From NCBI GenBank assembly GCA_000827265.1, contig KN834751.1, forward strand, positions 564,113 to 628,112: DNA of 64,000 nucleotides, given 5' to 3'. Both the position numbers and the translations under genes were made by a program. The stretch comes from Collybiopsis luxurians FD-317 M1. Taxonomy: Eukaryota > Basidiomycota > Agaricomycetes > Agaricales > Omphalotaceae. Under the pieces are notes generated by a model. That model searched no databases, was not told where the DNA came from, and saw only the letters and a list, made by a program, of their open reading frames with translations. Below are positions 1 through 9,980 of this stretch, piece by piece; position 1 is the first letter of the stretch; each line of letters begins with the position of its first letter.

Positions 1-1268
1 GTCCTCATTCGTCCGTCTTATGTCCTTTCCGGTGCCGCCATGAATGTTGTCTATCAGGAATCAGATCTTGAATACAAGCTGTCCGCCGCCGCCTCAGTTT
101 CACCATTACATCCGGTCGTTATCACCAAGTTCATCGACAATGCTCAAGAAATCGATGTCGATGCTGTTGCACACCAGGGCAAACTCCTGATACATGCCGT
201 CTCCGAACACGTTGAGAATGCTGGTGTCCACTCTGGTGACGCCACCCTTGTCCTTCCTCCTTTCTCTTTGACAGAAAGCGACATGACTCGCCTTAAAGTC
301 ATTGCCGAGAAGGTCGCTTCCGCCTTCAAGATTTCTGGACCATTCAATATGCAAATTATCAAGAAGCCAAGTGAAGGCTCGGACGAGGCTGAGCTCAAGG
401 TTATCGAGTGCAATCTGCGAGCATCTCGGTCCTTCCCTTTTGTCTCCAAGGTTCTCGGCCGCAATTTCGTCGATGTCGCTACCGCAGCCATCGTAGGCCA
501 GGACGTCCCTGAGCCTGTTGACCTTATGGCCCAGAAACGCGACTATACAGCCATCAAGGTGTCGCAGTTCTCATGGACTCGTCTTCCTGGTGCAGATCCC
601 TTCCTTGGAGTTGGTAAGAAACACAGCTATAGTGCTTCAGGATATCTACTGACTCCTGAATCCTCAATAGAAATGGCGAGTACTGGCGAAGTTGCTAGCT
701 TCGGAAAAGACATTCATGAGGCGTACTGGGCATCATCTCTGAGTACCACGGGATTCAAAGTACCTCGCGCAGGCTCGGGTATGCTCTTGGGTGGCGACGT
801 GACCAAGCCGGAGATGACCGCTGTAGCAAAGAAGTTGTTTGAATTGGGCTTCAAGCTCTATTGCTCATCGCCGGAGGTAGAGGAATTCTTAAACAACATA
901 CCCTACGTATCCGCCAAACGAATCTTTTTCCCAACCAAGGACAAGAGAAAGTTACGAGAAGTTTTCGACGAATATGACATTCAGTGTGTCATTAATCTCT
1001 CCAGCTCTCGTGCTACGTCTTTCACAGACGAAGACTACGTCGCTCGACGGTGAGCTTCTGCCGTTATATTAGGTGAATTCTGTACTAATGTCCTCCTAGA
1101 AATGCTGTCGATTTCGGGTTCCCATTACTTAACAATGCCCGTAATGCTCTACTTTTCGTTGAGAGTCTAGCCAAGAAAATACCACAAGGTGGCTTAAAAG
1201 GCTATGTTGAAGGACGTATACCCTCTGAGGTGAAGTCGTGGCGAGAATTTGTCGGAACACGAGTTTAG
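1..1268 (+). CDS. CPA2: Carbamoyl-phosphate synthase, arginine-specific large chain (3' part)
   Basis: This is the C-terminal 386 residues of a carbamoyl-phosphate synthase large subunit; the 5' end lies outside the window. The enzyme makes carbamoyl phosphate from glutamine-derived ammonia, bicarbonate and 2 ATP. Reading is open from base 1 (VLIRPSYVLSGAAMNVVY, the second ATP-grasp half). It is followed by IECNLRASRSFPFVSKV and, at the C terminus, the methylglyoxal-synthase-like regulatory domain. Three exons fit: 1-613, 671-1049 and 1100-1268. The first intron (614-670) is 57 nt with no stop, so it can be mistaken for coding; removing it restores LGVEMASTGEVASFGK. The protein stops soon after the allosteric domain, with no dihydroorotase or aspartate transcarbamylase. 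This argues for the arginine-pathway enzyme rather than a URA2/CAD fusion. It converges on the next gene, 104 bp away. Confidence 0.93.
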
Positions 1269-1372
1269 GAGGATGTATGTAGCTGCAGCAAAAAGAGCGA
1301 GTGAGCTCTGTAATTTAGTTATCGGAATAAATATGCTAGAATTTAAATAACAAATAACTTCGCATTCTCTTT

Positions 1373-2941
1373 CTACATCCCGGGTGCAGAAAGTTGGTTC
1401 TCGTCGAGTTCTTCTCGAATCATTCCGGTCCCATCTCTGATCATGAAGTCGTCCACGTTTGTAATTTCTCGGTCAAATGCAAATTTTCGGACTAGTTCAG
1501 GATCCAAAACACCTTGGACTGCGTCCGCAACAACGCGACCGATGACGGGAATAAACTAGGGCAATATTGGCTACGGAAGAGTCCCTCTCCAGAGATTGCT
1601 ATGGTACGAACCTTGAATGCATGACCACTTCCCCCAGTAGCGAATAAAACTGAAGCATCCTTTGGATGTCGACCGATGATCCAGTCTCCATCAGGAGAGT
1701 CATTATACCTGCTAGGCTCAAATGAAGCGGGAAAAGTACAACGCATGGTCGTTTGCTTCTCACCAACATAGTCGAGTGCTCGAAAACGGCTTTTTTGCAA
1801 GTTCGGGATACACAGCCGCCAACCCGTCCCGTAGTTGTTGAGCATATGACGTTGGGATGAACAAGCCGTCCTTTGGGTGTGTCACAACCGTTCGTGGAGT
1901 TGAAATGCCATTGACAGTGTGGGTGAACCCAGGAGCATGTATCGCCATCTTTACGACTCCATTCTCCGTTGGCTGTGGTAACATGAGTTAGACTTTGTCG
2001 AGTTTGCTTTGCAGGGCACTCACTGGAAAGCAGTAGAATCCGGCTGAAAAATTCAGGATAACTGGAATGTCGCGATATCTTTCTGCCTCCTCTTTGGAAA
2101 GCTGAACCATAGCTACGCATTGTCTGTTTTCATCTTCAGCACCGTAGAAAAGGGTAAACCACCCAAGCTTACCCAGTGGCCAAAGACTTGTTGCTGTGTT
2201 CTAGTTCGGGGAGTATGGACGGCGTCCACGGTCCTGCTGCTACAATCACCAGAGAACAGTAAATTACTGTGCCATCATGGCATTTCACTCCCTCTGTAAT
2301 TCCACCTTTCCGAAGCAACTCTGTGACCTGTTTGCCGAGAATAACTTTCCCTCCAAGAGCTATGACCTTCTTTGTGAGAAGATAGGTTGCTTTGCCTGCG
2401 TCAGCCCAACCGCCATCATAGTTCAAGTATCCTTGAGAAGAATCCCCAGTCAGCGAAACGTTGACACCTTTCGGGAAGCATTGGGTAGCATCTTCAACTC
2501 TTTGGAGGCGTAACCCTTGCTGCAGGTCATTTCGGTAGGCTTCATCTGCATATTTAGACGATCCTAAGACAAGAACGCCAGATCTAAAAGCAGATGTAAG
2601 CGGAGTATAGCGGTAGTGCAGTCAAACCCACTCGTGGTAACTGTCTTGCCAGATATCGCCTGCCTCCTCCTTCCAGGATTGAATGGCCTCATTCGCGAAC
2701 TTGGTGTAAAATGGATCGGAATACGATGTACGAACAACTACGTGCATGAGTCACATTCCATTTCGAAGGGGATGAACCTACTCCGATTGATATCGTTCGA
2801 GCTTGCATCTTTTGCTGGAAATTCTTCAGAACGCTCGATGATTGTAACATCTTGGAAACCTCGCTTGAGCAAGTGGTAGGCTGTCGATGTCCCAAAGCAT
2901 CCTGCTCCCAAAATTACGATTTTCTCTTCAAGGGAGTTCAT
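1373..2941 (-). CDS. FAD-dependent amine oxidoreductase (DAO/MSOX/fructosyl-amine oxidase family)
   Basis: Seven exons assemble to 421 residues: 2782-2941, 2632-2737, 2173-2583, 2024-2123, 1764-1972, 1612-1708 and 1373-1555 (read downward). The N terminus carries the Rossmann dinucleotide motif ILGAGCFGTSTAYHL at residues 10-24, then ASSNDINRIVRTSYSDPFY. The latter is typical of sarcosine oxidase, saccharopine oxidase and fructosyl amino acid oxidase relatives. Near the C terminus are TRLCWYNDSPDGDWIIG and a GGSGHAFKFIPVIG flavin-contact motif. By analogy to monomeric sarcosine oxidase, the Cys in RLCWYN is the position that covalently holds FAD. The family oxidises secondary or glycated amines to imines and releases H2O2. 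I cannot tell the substrate. No obvious targeting peptide is seen; the start is the first ATG, at 2941. The acceptor at 2124 was chosen because only it keeps VAMVQLSKEEAERY in frame. Confidence 0.85.
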
Positions 2942-3203
2942 TGACAAGCGGTCGACAAGTATTGTCCAATGACAAGTCTGGACTCACAGGCGCGGAATCG
3001 CGGAATGGAATATCGGAATATCGGAAGATCTGCCCTTTTGATTTGTTTTTGATCCTATCTTTCCGAATCTAATCGCCCAAAATGGAATTGGTATTGCCTA
3101 TTTAGGTAAAACAAGAAGTAGCACTAGTACACGAATTTCAGTGTAATTATATGGAATATAGATGTTCTCAAGACAAGAATTATGTTGCTTTTGATATATT
3201 GTA

Positions 3204-6161
3204 TTAAACGAGGGACGCAATCATTACTTGTTGCATTTTTCCATCTCGAATAGCCTGTAGTGCTCGATAAGAAAAAACGAACCGACTAGGGGAAAGAGCT
3301 TACTTCATAAATAAGAGAGACGGCTTCGCCAGTAGTAGACTCGTCGAAACCATGGCCGTTGGCAAAGCGATTGTAGTTTTCTGACCCATGCATGCGGATT
3401 CCTGAAGGGAGAACAATTAGTTTAAATGCGCCATCTCAAATACATAGACGAGCTCACCTAAGGTCAGTCGGACAAATTCGTATACTGGTTTGGTTTTATG
3501 GAGATAAGGGCTGGCAGGTGCAGGTCCACGTTTGCCGAAGATATATGCTTCGCGAAGCTCATCCATGAGCAAACCTGCCCTCTCTGAGAAACGACGGCGG
3601 AATTCTGGGATCTGTGCCAGGGAAGTTACGGCTTCCGGGTTGGAAGAACGAGTCACAAAATCAACAAGAACGGTTGTGCTAGAGGCGGCGATTTTGTGCA
3701 TCCTTTCGAGCAAGTCCAGGGTACTAGTTCTCTCGAATGTGGCTACCGCGGCTTTGCGAATATGTTCTTCAACGACGGGGGCCTCGGATGAGGGTAATAC
3801 GGAGCCGAATGACGCGGAAAACTCTTCATGGCAAATGGTGGATAATCCGACAAGAAATTCAGTCTGCAAGGCTCTCAGATCCAGAGCTTCGAAAAAAATC
3901 AACATAAGGAACGGGGGGAGTGCGCAGAATCAATCTAACCTTGGCATAGAACGAGCAGGTACGACGCCATCAGAATGGACAAAACATCCAAAGAAGTCAA
4001 AGTTTGTCTCGCAGAGATCAGAGCCAAAGAACTTGAGGAATGTCAGAATAACTCGATTATTTGTTATCGAGCCAAAGCTACTTACTTGACAGCTTGATTA
4101 TGCTGTAGCAAGACAATATTAGATAATAGGTCGTTCTAAAAAAAAATTTGAAACGAACCATCTCCGCGGATTGAATGTGGGTGGATACGGGCGATGCTAG
4201 GTATCCGAGTTCGCTCACATATGCAGCTGTAGCGATATCAATTCCTTTCGCAAAATAGTTTAATGAAGGGTCGGTGGATGCTAATGAAGGGGGTAGGCCG
4301 CGATTCATAGATGGGTCCATGAGCTCGGCACATTGAGCGAACAACAATTTTCCAATATGATGAAGGGATAGACGAGTTTTCTCCATGGCGTTGCTGACAG
4401 CCATAGCCTATATGTCACTGTCAGTTTTTCTACGCAACTGAAGATGAATTTTTAGCCAACCTGGAAGTTTCCGCCGTGATGAACATGACCGTTCGTACCA
4501 TCAACCAAAGGGTTATCGGTTGCTGTTGAAGATATCAGGAAACTAGACCACTTCAAGTTCCAAAGCTTGACTCACTCGAATTGCATTCCCTCATTACCGT
4601 CGTGAACGACGATAGAAGGTCTTCGATCTGGGGGCCCAAAAATTGAGGAGCAGTCCGAAGAGAGTAACGGTCTTGTCGGAGAGTGCCTGCAAAGCATTCA
4701 ATGACGAGAATCTCAAGATAATGCAACTTTGGACTTGCCTTCATCCTGCTCGATTGTGACCTCTTCCTCCTGAAGGACGGCAAATTGACTATTTTCAAGG
4801 AGGTCCCAGACCAGCTTAGCAGACTCTATCTGTCCCGGGTGTGGGCGAGCTACATCGTGAATAAATGGATGGAATGATGCTCTCGTCCCGTTCAGAGCTT
4901 CCACTCCCATTGCAGTAAGAACGTGTGACAGAAGCGTCAACTTGACCGCGTCATGCAATGCCAAAGAGGCCACAGCTGCACTAAAAGCCGTGCCGTTGAG
5001 AATCCCAAGCTTAAGGTGAAAGTCAGAAGACCATCGGGCGTACTGAATTAATCAGGACTTACATGTTCCTTTGAAGCTAATGGAATAGGTGCGATATCAT
5101 GACGGGCAAGAGCCTCCCGACTCGAAACCATGCGCCTGAATCCAAATTCGGAAGGTCCGTCGAAAACTCGTATTGATGGGTTGCCGCAGAGCGTTCCTTC
5201 ATCATTCAAAAGTGAGTACACTTCATGCAGGAGCGGGTGACCTTGGCCGTACCTGCAATGTATGAAAGAGGGGAAAGATCTTCATTATCCAAAGGTCAGT
5301 ATACTCCTTGTGGTAGCATATAGCCGGGACCGCACCTCCACTCGCCGAGATGCTTCCTCGCAAAGGAACGACAGGTGTTATATTGGCCGATAGAACTCGG
5401 TTCATTCTCTCGATAAGTTCCCAGCGAACTCCAGAATGCCCTCGTATAAGGGAATTCATGCGTACCAACATCGCTCCACGCACCCAAGCCTCCGGCATCA
5501 CCGATCCCATGGGATCGAGAAGAGGAAGAGCATTTAGCACCATTGTCGATGATGGAAGAACTCCGGCATGCTGCATCTGAAGAAGAGCATGCCCTAGGAC
5601 TAAAGGAGAATCTGTCCTCGTGTCTGCACTTCCACCAAACCCAGTAGAGACACCTGCGGGGAGCGAGGAATCAAGTCAATATCAAATTATGGTTGAAACT
5701 TGGGATCGCGTCAGCGTTAGTACGAAACATACCATAAACCGAGATCCCGTTATCGATTTTGTCAGAAAGCGCGTTACGGCTTTTGTCAACTTTTTCTCTC
5801 GTTTTCGGTAACTGGTCTAATTCGACAGATGCTTGATACCTAGATGCTGCGACTATGGCCGCTATTGACAGAGTTTTGCCATCCACTGTCACATTTTTAC
5901 CGCATCTGGTAATGATAACAAATGAATTAGTACTCGTGTCTACTGCGGAGTATTAAAAGAATAAGTAACTGACTTGTAGTTTTCGAGCTCTGCAGTAGAA
6001 TCGATGAAGATCTGCAACAGAGGCAGCTCCGCTGGAATACTCTTCATGGGTTTCATGGGTGGTTTGTTGTTCAGCTTGACGATACCGTCGCCAAAAGGAA
6101 GGGTAGCAGCAGAGGAACGCCGCCTTTGAATCGTACGGGTTTCGGAAGATAGCATAACCAT
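3204..6161 (-). CDS. PAL: Phenylalanine ammonia-lyase (aromatic amino acid lyase)
   Basis: This MIO-dependent lyase deaminates L-phenylalanine (possibly also tyrosine) to trans-cinnamate and ammonia. The N-terminal part has NGISVYG followed by [16 protein letters not shown], which carries the catalytic Tyr loop. The sequence RGSISASG then [10 protein letters not shown] contains the Ala-Ser-Gly triad that cyclises into the MIO electrophile (codons at 5337-5345). Later come [36 protein letters not shown] and [18 protein letters not shown], all canonical PAL blocks. The C terminus ends in [13 protein letters not shown]. The gene has many introns of about 50-60 nt and a 27-nt exon (5253-5279) right after the MIO codons. 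I start at ATG 6161 ([10 protein letters not shown]); a second in-frame ATG lies 6 nt downstream. Product length is roughly the family's 700-plus residues. Not every internal exon boundary was resolved. Confidence 0.95.
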
Positions 6162-7487
6162 GATGGGCGATATTACGATAGGGATTAACAAAGAAACTTG
6201 TAAAGTACTTTGGTAGAAGAAGAAGAAAAGTTAAGATGCGTCCACAGGATTAGGACAGACCTTATATACTCTACGCGTGCCTCGAGGATTACGTTCTAGA
6301 TGAAAAAAAGGGCCAGGGGAAATAGAACTGGGGGATGAACTAAACGTGAGATCTGCGCCATGAGGACGCGAGCTTTACCCCAACATCAGTTTCAGTACAG
6401 TCATCGGAAAAGAAAAACATACGAAAACAGAATCATCTCTACCGCGGTGAAAGTCCGAGAATTAAGAGATTCATTCGAAAGCCACTCTTCAGGCTGCCAA
6501 TCAATACGTTCTCATCGCAGAAGCATCCCAGCAAGTTATCTTTTCTGTCCCAGCTTATCGGATTTAGGAAATGAAAATTGAAGGAAATAGGCAGGCCTAG
6601 AGTCATCCGACCAGATACCATTGAAGGCAAGGGTTCGAATTCGGTCCTACTTCAAGTCATAGGACTGGTACAATTATGGACACAGCCCAATCAGTGCAAA
6701 AGCTGACCGACGAAATGGCAGATAGCTTATACAGTCAAAATTCTTCGCCACAAAAGCCTTGAAGCCTCGTTCCCATTCTGTTCCGTGTGGAACAGCCAAT
6801 TCATCAAAGGAATTGGCTCGGCAAGGGGACGGAGCAGTGTTAAATTGACGGGTGTCTTCTCCATAGTTATTGGCATTCCCGCAGACTGAGAAGAAGTGTG
6901 AAATTTTACGACACAGCAAAGACAGGTGCAAAGAAGCATACGATTGTAGTAGAGGCGAGCACTGGAATCGCTGTCGGAGATGGCTGGGACCGAATTTTTT
7001 TTCCGGACCAAATAATGAATTAAATATACGTCAGGAATTAGTGCAGATTCACATTGCGAATGAAGTCAAGCGAATTCAACCAATATACGTGTATTGCAGG
7101 AAATTTACCGGTAACCGGCTTTTGTTGACATCGATAGCAAAAGCTATGCAGTAAGGCAGAAGTTGTTAAGAGCGATTTTCCGAGGCTAACGGAGAGGTAG
7201 CCAGTAATATCTACGCATCAAAACGGTAGAGCCACGAAATCCAAGGGACTGTTAGTAGTAGTACTTACGGCTCGGTTCGGATACCGATTACTCGAACGAG
7301 TAGCCGAGGGTTATGGGTATAACATCCAAGCATCACCGAGCGTTTAAGGGTAGTTATAGAGGCGTAATTGATTCTTTTTTAAGGTACTCGAGTAGTTTTA
7401 GTTGAATACAATAATAATTTACACCTTTATACAAAACGGAAGATCAGAAAGTGCCAAACAAAGAGTGAATCTACAACACACTTTTTG
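6162..7487. other. Intergenic, no gene recognised
   Basis: This stretch holds the upstream region of the ammonia-lyase and the 3' side of the C2H2 gene. Only short open frames (under 100 codons) occur on both strands and none resembles a known protein or carries convincing splice-linked continuations. Bases 7240-7390 have short, loosely repeated GTAGTAGTAC/ACTCGAACGAGTAG segments, with no recognisable element ends. Confidence 0.6.
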
Positions 7488-8842
7488 TTAAGCTTTCATG
7501 AGCAGCATCTGATCTTTCATCTTTTGTGTAGTCCGTTTTCCACAAGCGGAGGCGCGTTCGTGGCGCATTCTAGCGTCAGATCGCGATAAGTCTGCGTTGC
7601 AGTATTTGCAACGAGTTCCTGCTCCTACGACTTCGCCTATGAGAGCCAACGCTTCTGGAGAATCTCGGTGTACCGCTGCATTCCTAATATGTCTCCTGAC
7701 ATCGTTCCTTCTCGTAAACGTCTCCTTGCACGAAGGAACAGGGCACGGATATCGATTAACTTTGCGCTTCTTTCCGCTGGTTTTCACCGGGGAGCCTGCG
7801 AGAGGCGAAAGGGCATCTGCGGACTGATCCAAAGCACTCTCATCATCCTCTTCTTCAGGAGTTACGTGTCGTTTGCCAGATCGAGTAGCGGCATCTCGTG
7901 AACGACCAGCACGAATTCCAGAAGACTGGCCAGCCGATTTTCGCGAGCGCGGATCGACATACTCGTCCTCGTCCTCGTCTTCAAGATACGGTGGATTACG
8001 AGAACGACGTAGTTCCATGCTTGGTTGGGATTCGATTCCTAATCGAAGATCCGAGATGGGAATAGAGCTTTCGTTGGAAACTTCATTAGATCGTTGTTTC
8101 CCGCTGGCCTTTGCACTCATGTCCATGGAAAGTGAAGATGAGGGAAAGTATTGATCAATTTGAGTATCGACATCAAATAGTTGCTTTCCTCTTCTGCGAC
8201 CAATTTCTTCGTCCTGCAACACAAAGTTGGGAAGGTTGAAATCACTGTTTTCGTGCGGTAGACCTGAATATGGATACTCATAGGAGTGGGTTTCGGCTGA
8301 GATGGAAGGAAAACCAGCCTGTTTCTGAGTAAGACGATCGTTTGGAAGTGAATAATGCAACGGGTCTGAAGGACTGCGACGACTGCGACGAGGTCGAGGA
8401 CTAGGAAAAACTACAGCAAAATCGTCATCTCCGCTTGACAAGTCTTCATTTTTTGGTTCAGGAAAATCTTTAAACAATTCAGCCTATTGAGAGAAAAACG
8501 TTGAATTCGCTGGGGTTGGGTGTGGCGAATAAGAAGTGCTCACGGCGGTACGTCCTAGGAGGTTGAGACGATAATGCTGGTCTTGGGGAAGATCTCTTGG
8601 AACAGACTTGCCATTTCGATTGGACCATTCGAAAGTTGCCCAGTCGTTTGGCTCCGAAAAGGTCGAGTAAGAGGAAAAGGAAGGGGCATTCTCTTCGGTC
8701 GGCCAAGGACTCGTCCTGCAACTTGTTCAGTACACAGTAGAAAAGACCTGGAAAACATCAAAACTTGCTCTTCTTCTTCGCTTTCAGAACTTGGACGCTC
8801 TTTGGAATCAGCATTATGGCGAACGGCGGATATCTTCATCAT
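7488..8842 (-). CDS. C2H2-type zinc-finger protein, putative DNA-binding
   Basis: Three exons (8748-8842, 8544-8715, 7488-8483) give 420 residues. The bulk is Ser/Arg/acid-rich and probably disordered. It includes a DEDEDEY patch, and a basic KKRKVNRYP stretch just before the finger could be a nuclear localisation signal. The finger near residue 350 has Cys-x4-Cys (CPVPSC), the helix TRRNDVRRHIRNAAVH and a long His spacing. A second cysteine/histidine cluster follows, starting CKYCNADLSRSDARMRHE and ending in a Cys, so it is a degenerate C2HC finger. This pairing is common in basidiomycete C2H2 regulators, but I do not recognise the specific gene. The first intron is only 32 nt (8716-8747) and is the weakest part of the model. 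It is needed to reach the frame that ends in LNLLGRTA before exon 3. The gene is divergent from FCF1. Confidence 0.7.
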
Positions 8843-9145
8843 GGTCCAGGTTGAAAGTAGATATCATCATCAATTTGTCGCCACAGTTTAGGTCATCCGT
8901 TTGTACGCCACACAAAAAAAAAGTTTTTTTTTCAATCAATATTCATTTCGTTGTAAAATATCCAGGAATACCATGGCAGATATTCTGTACATCCTAAACT
9001 TGAGCCTTCTGACGACTGCAGCCGACGTTAACGTTGGCCTTTTTTCTTTTTCCAATCAGTTTCAGAGTTGGCGCCACAAAGTCAGGTGGTGTCCGCTGCT
9101 TGGGAAAATTTCTTGTCCTCCCCTGCTCTCCCCTCGACGTTTAAG
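8843..9145. promoter_or_regulatory. Shared divergent promoter (C2H2 gene / FCF1)
   Basis: This 303-bp spacer separates two divergently transcribed start codons, so it should carry both promoters. It contains a run of A followed by G and a run of T near 8919-8933, a nucleosome-disfavouring tract that can also fold back on itself. A pyrimidine-rich stretch just before the FCF1 ATG is typical of basidiomycete start regions. No specific factor site is claimed. Confidence 0.5.
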
Positions 9146-9980
9146 ATGGTGAGCAGCTATTCAATCTCAGTCTCGTAAACCAATGTTATTTCTAGGGCAA
9201 AGTAAAAAAGACCAAAAAGTTTGCTCTTGTCAAGCGAATGCTCAATCCCAATGATATAAGATTGCAAGTGTCCTTCAAATTAATATACACTCCATCTCAC
9301 AAATCGTCATCTCAGAAAAGAAAATCAACTCAAGCAGAAAAAGAAGGAGGATGAGCAGAAGGCACAGGCTGTTCGACGCGTGTATGTTCTTGCTCAATCT
9401 CTCAGAACTGTTATTTGACCAGTCAACAGTGCCCCCGTAGCATCTTCCCTGTTCTTAGCCCATAACACATCCCTAGTTCCTCCATACCGCGTCCTCATCG
9501 ATACCAACTTTATCAACTTTAGCCTACAAAACAAACTAGAACTTATCAGCGGAATGATGGATTGTCTCTACGCAAAATGTGCGTCCTCAATTTTCCTGTC
9601 CAGAAATACTACAACACCCCGAAATCAGGTATACCATGCGTAACAGACTGTGTGATGGCTGAATTAGAGAAACTTGGTCATAAATATCGAGTTGCCCTTC
9701 GGTAAGCGTTGGTCATCTAATCCCGCTCTCCATACCCATTCCTCTCTATTTCAGTGTTGCCCGTGATCCCCGCTTTGAACGGTTAACCTGCAGCCACTCG
9801 GGCACATACGCAGATGACTGTCTCGTTCAACGTGTGACTGCACACAAATGCTATATCGTCGCCACTTGCGATCGGGAACTCCGACGACGAATTCGTCAAA
9901 TTCCTGGAATTCCCCTTATGTATATCGTCAAACGCCGATACGCAATTGAGCGTCTCCCAGATCAGGGCGCTCCTGTATAG
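9146..9980 (+). CDS. FCF1: rRNA-processing PIN-domain nuclease FCF1/Utp24
   Basis: FCF1/Utp24 is the PIN-domain endonuclease of the small-subunit processome that cleaves pre-18S rRNA in the nucleolus. Six coding exons give 194 residues, against 198 in human: 9146-9148, 9196-9263, 9316-9381, 9430-9578, 9629-9701 and 9755-9980. Diagnostic blocks are [34 protein letters not shown] with the first catalytic Asp, [17 protein letters not shown], and [20 protein letters not shown] with the Asp pair, followed by [19 protein letters not shown]. The first coding exon is only the ATG, because GGCAAAGTA encodes the conserved second residue after the intron. The intron at 9264-9315 starts with GCAAGT, a GC-AG donor; using it restores the conserved RLKEN junction. 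Confidence 0.95.

Noticed and set aside
2738..2947. Start of the FAD oxidase at a TTG codon (2947)
   Set aside because: The standard ATG at 2941 gives the same protein without the first two residues. A TTG start is not expected in a fungal nuclear gene.
6634..6660. tRNA-like GGGTTCGAATTCGGTCC
   Set aside because: The potential T stem has mismatches and no other cloverleaf arms can be drawn around it.
7240..7400. Possible transposon end or LTR fragment
   Set aside because: Short degenerate repeats are present, but there are no matching second end, target-site duplication or element-encoded protein.
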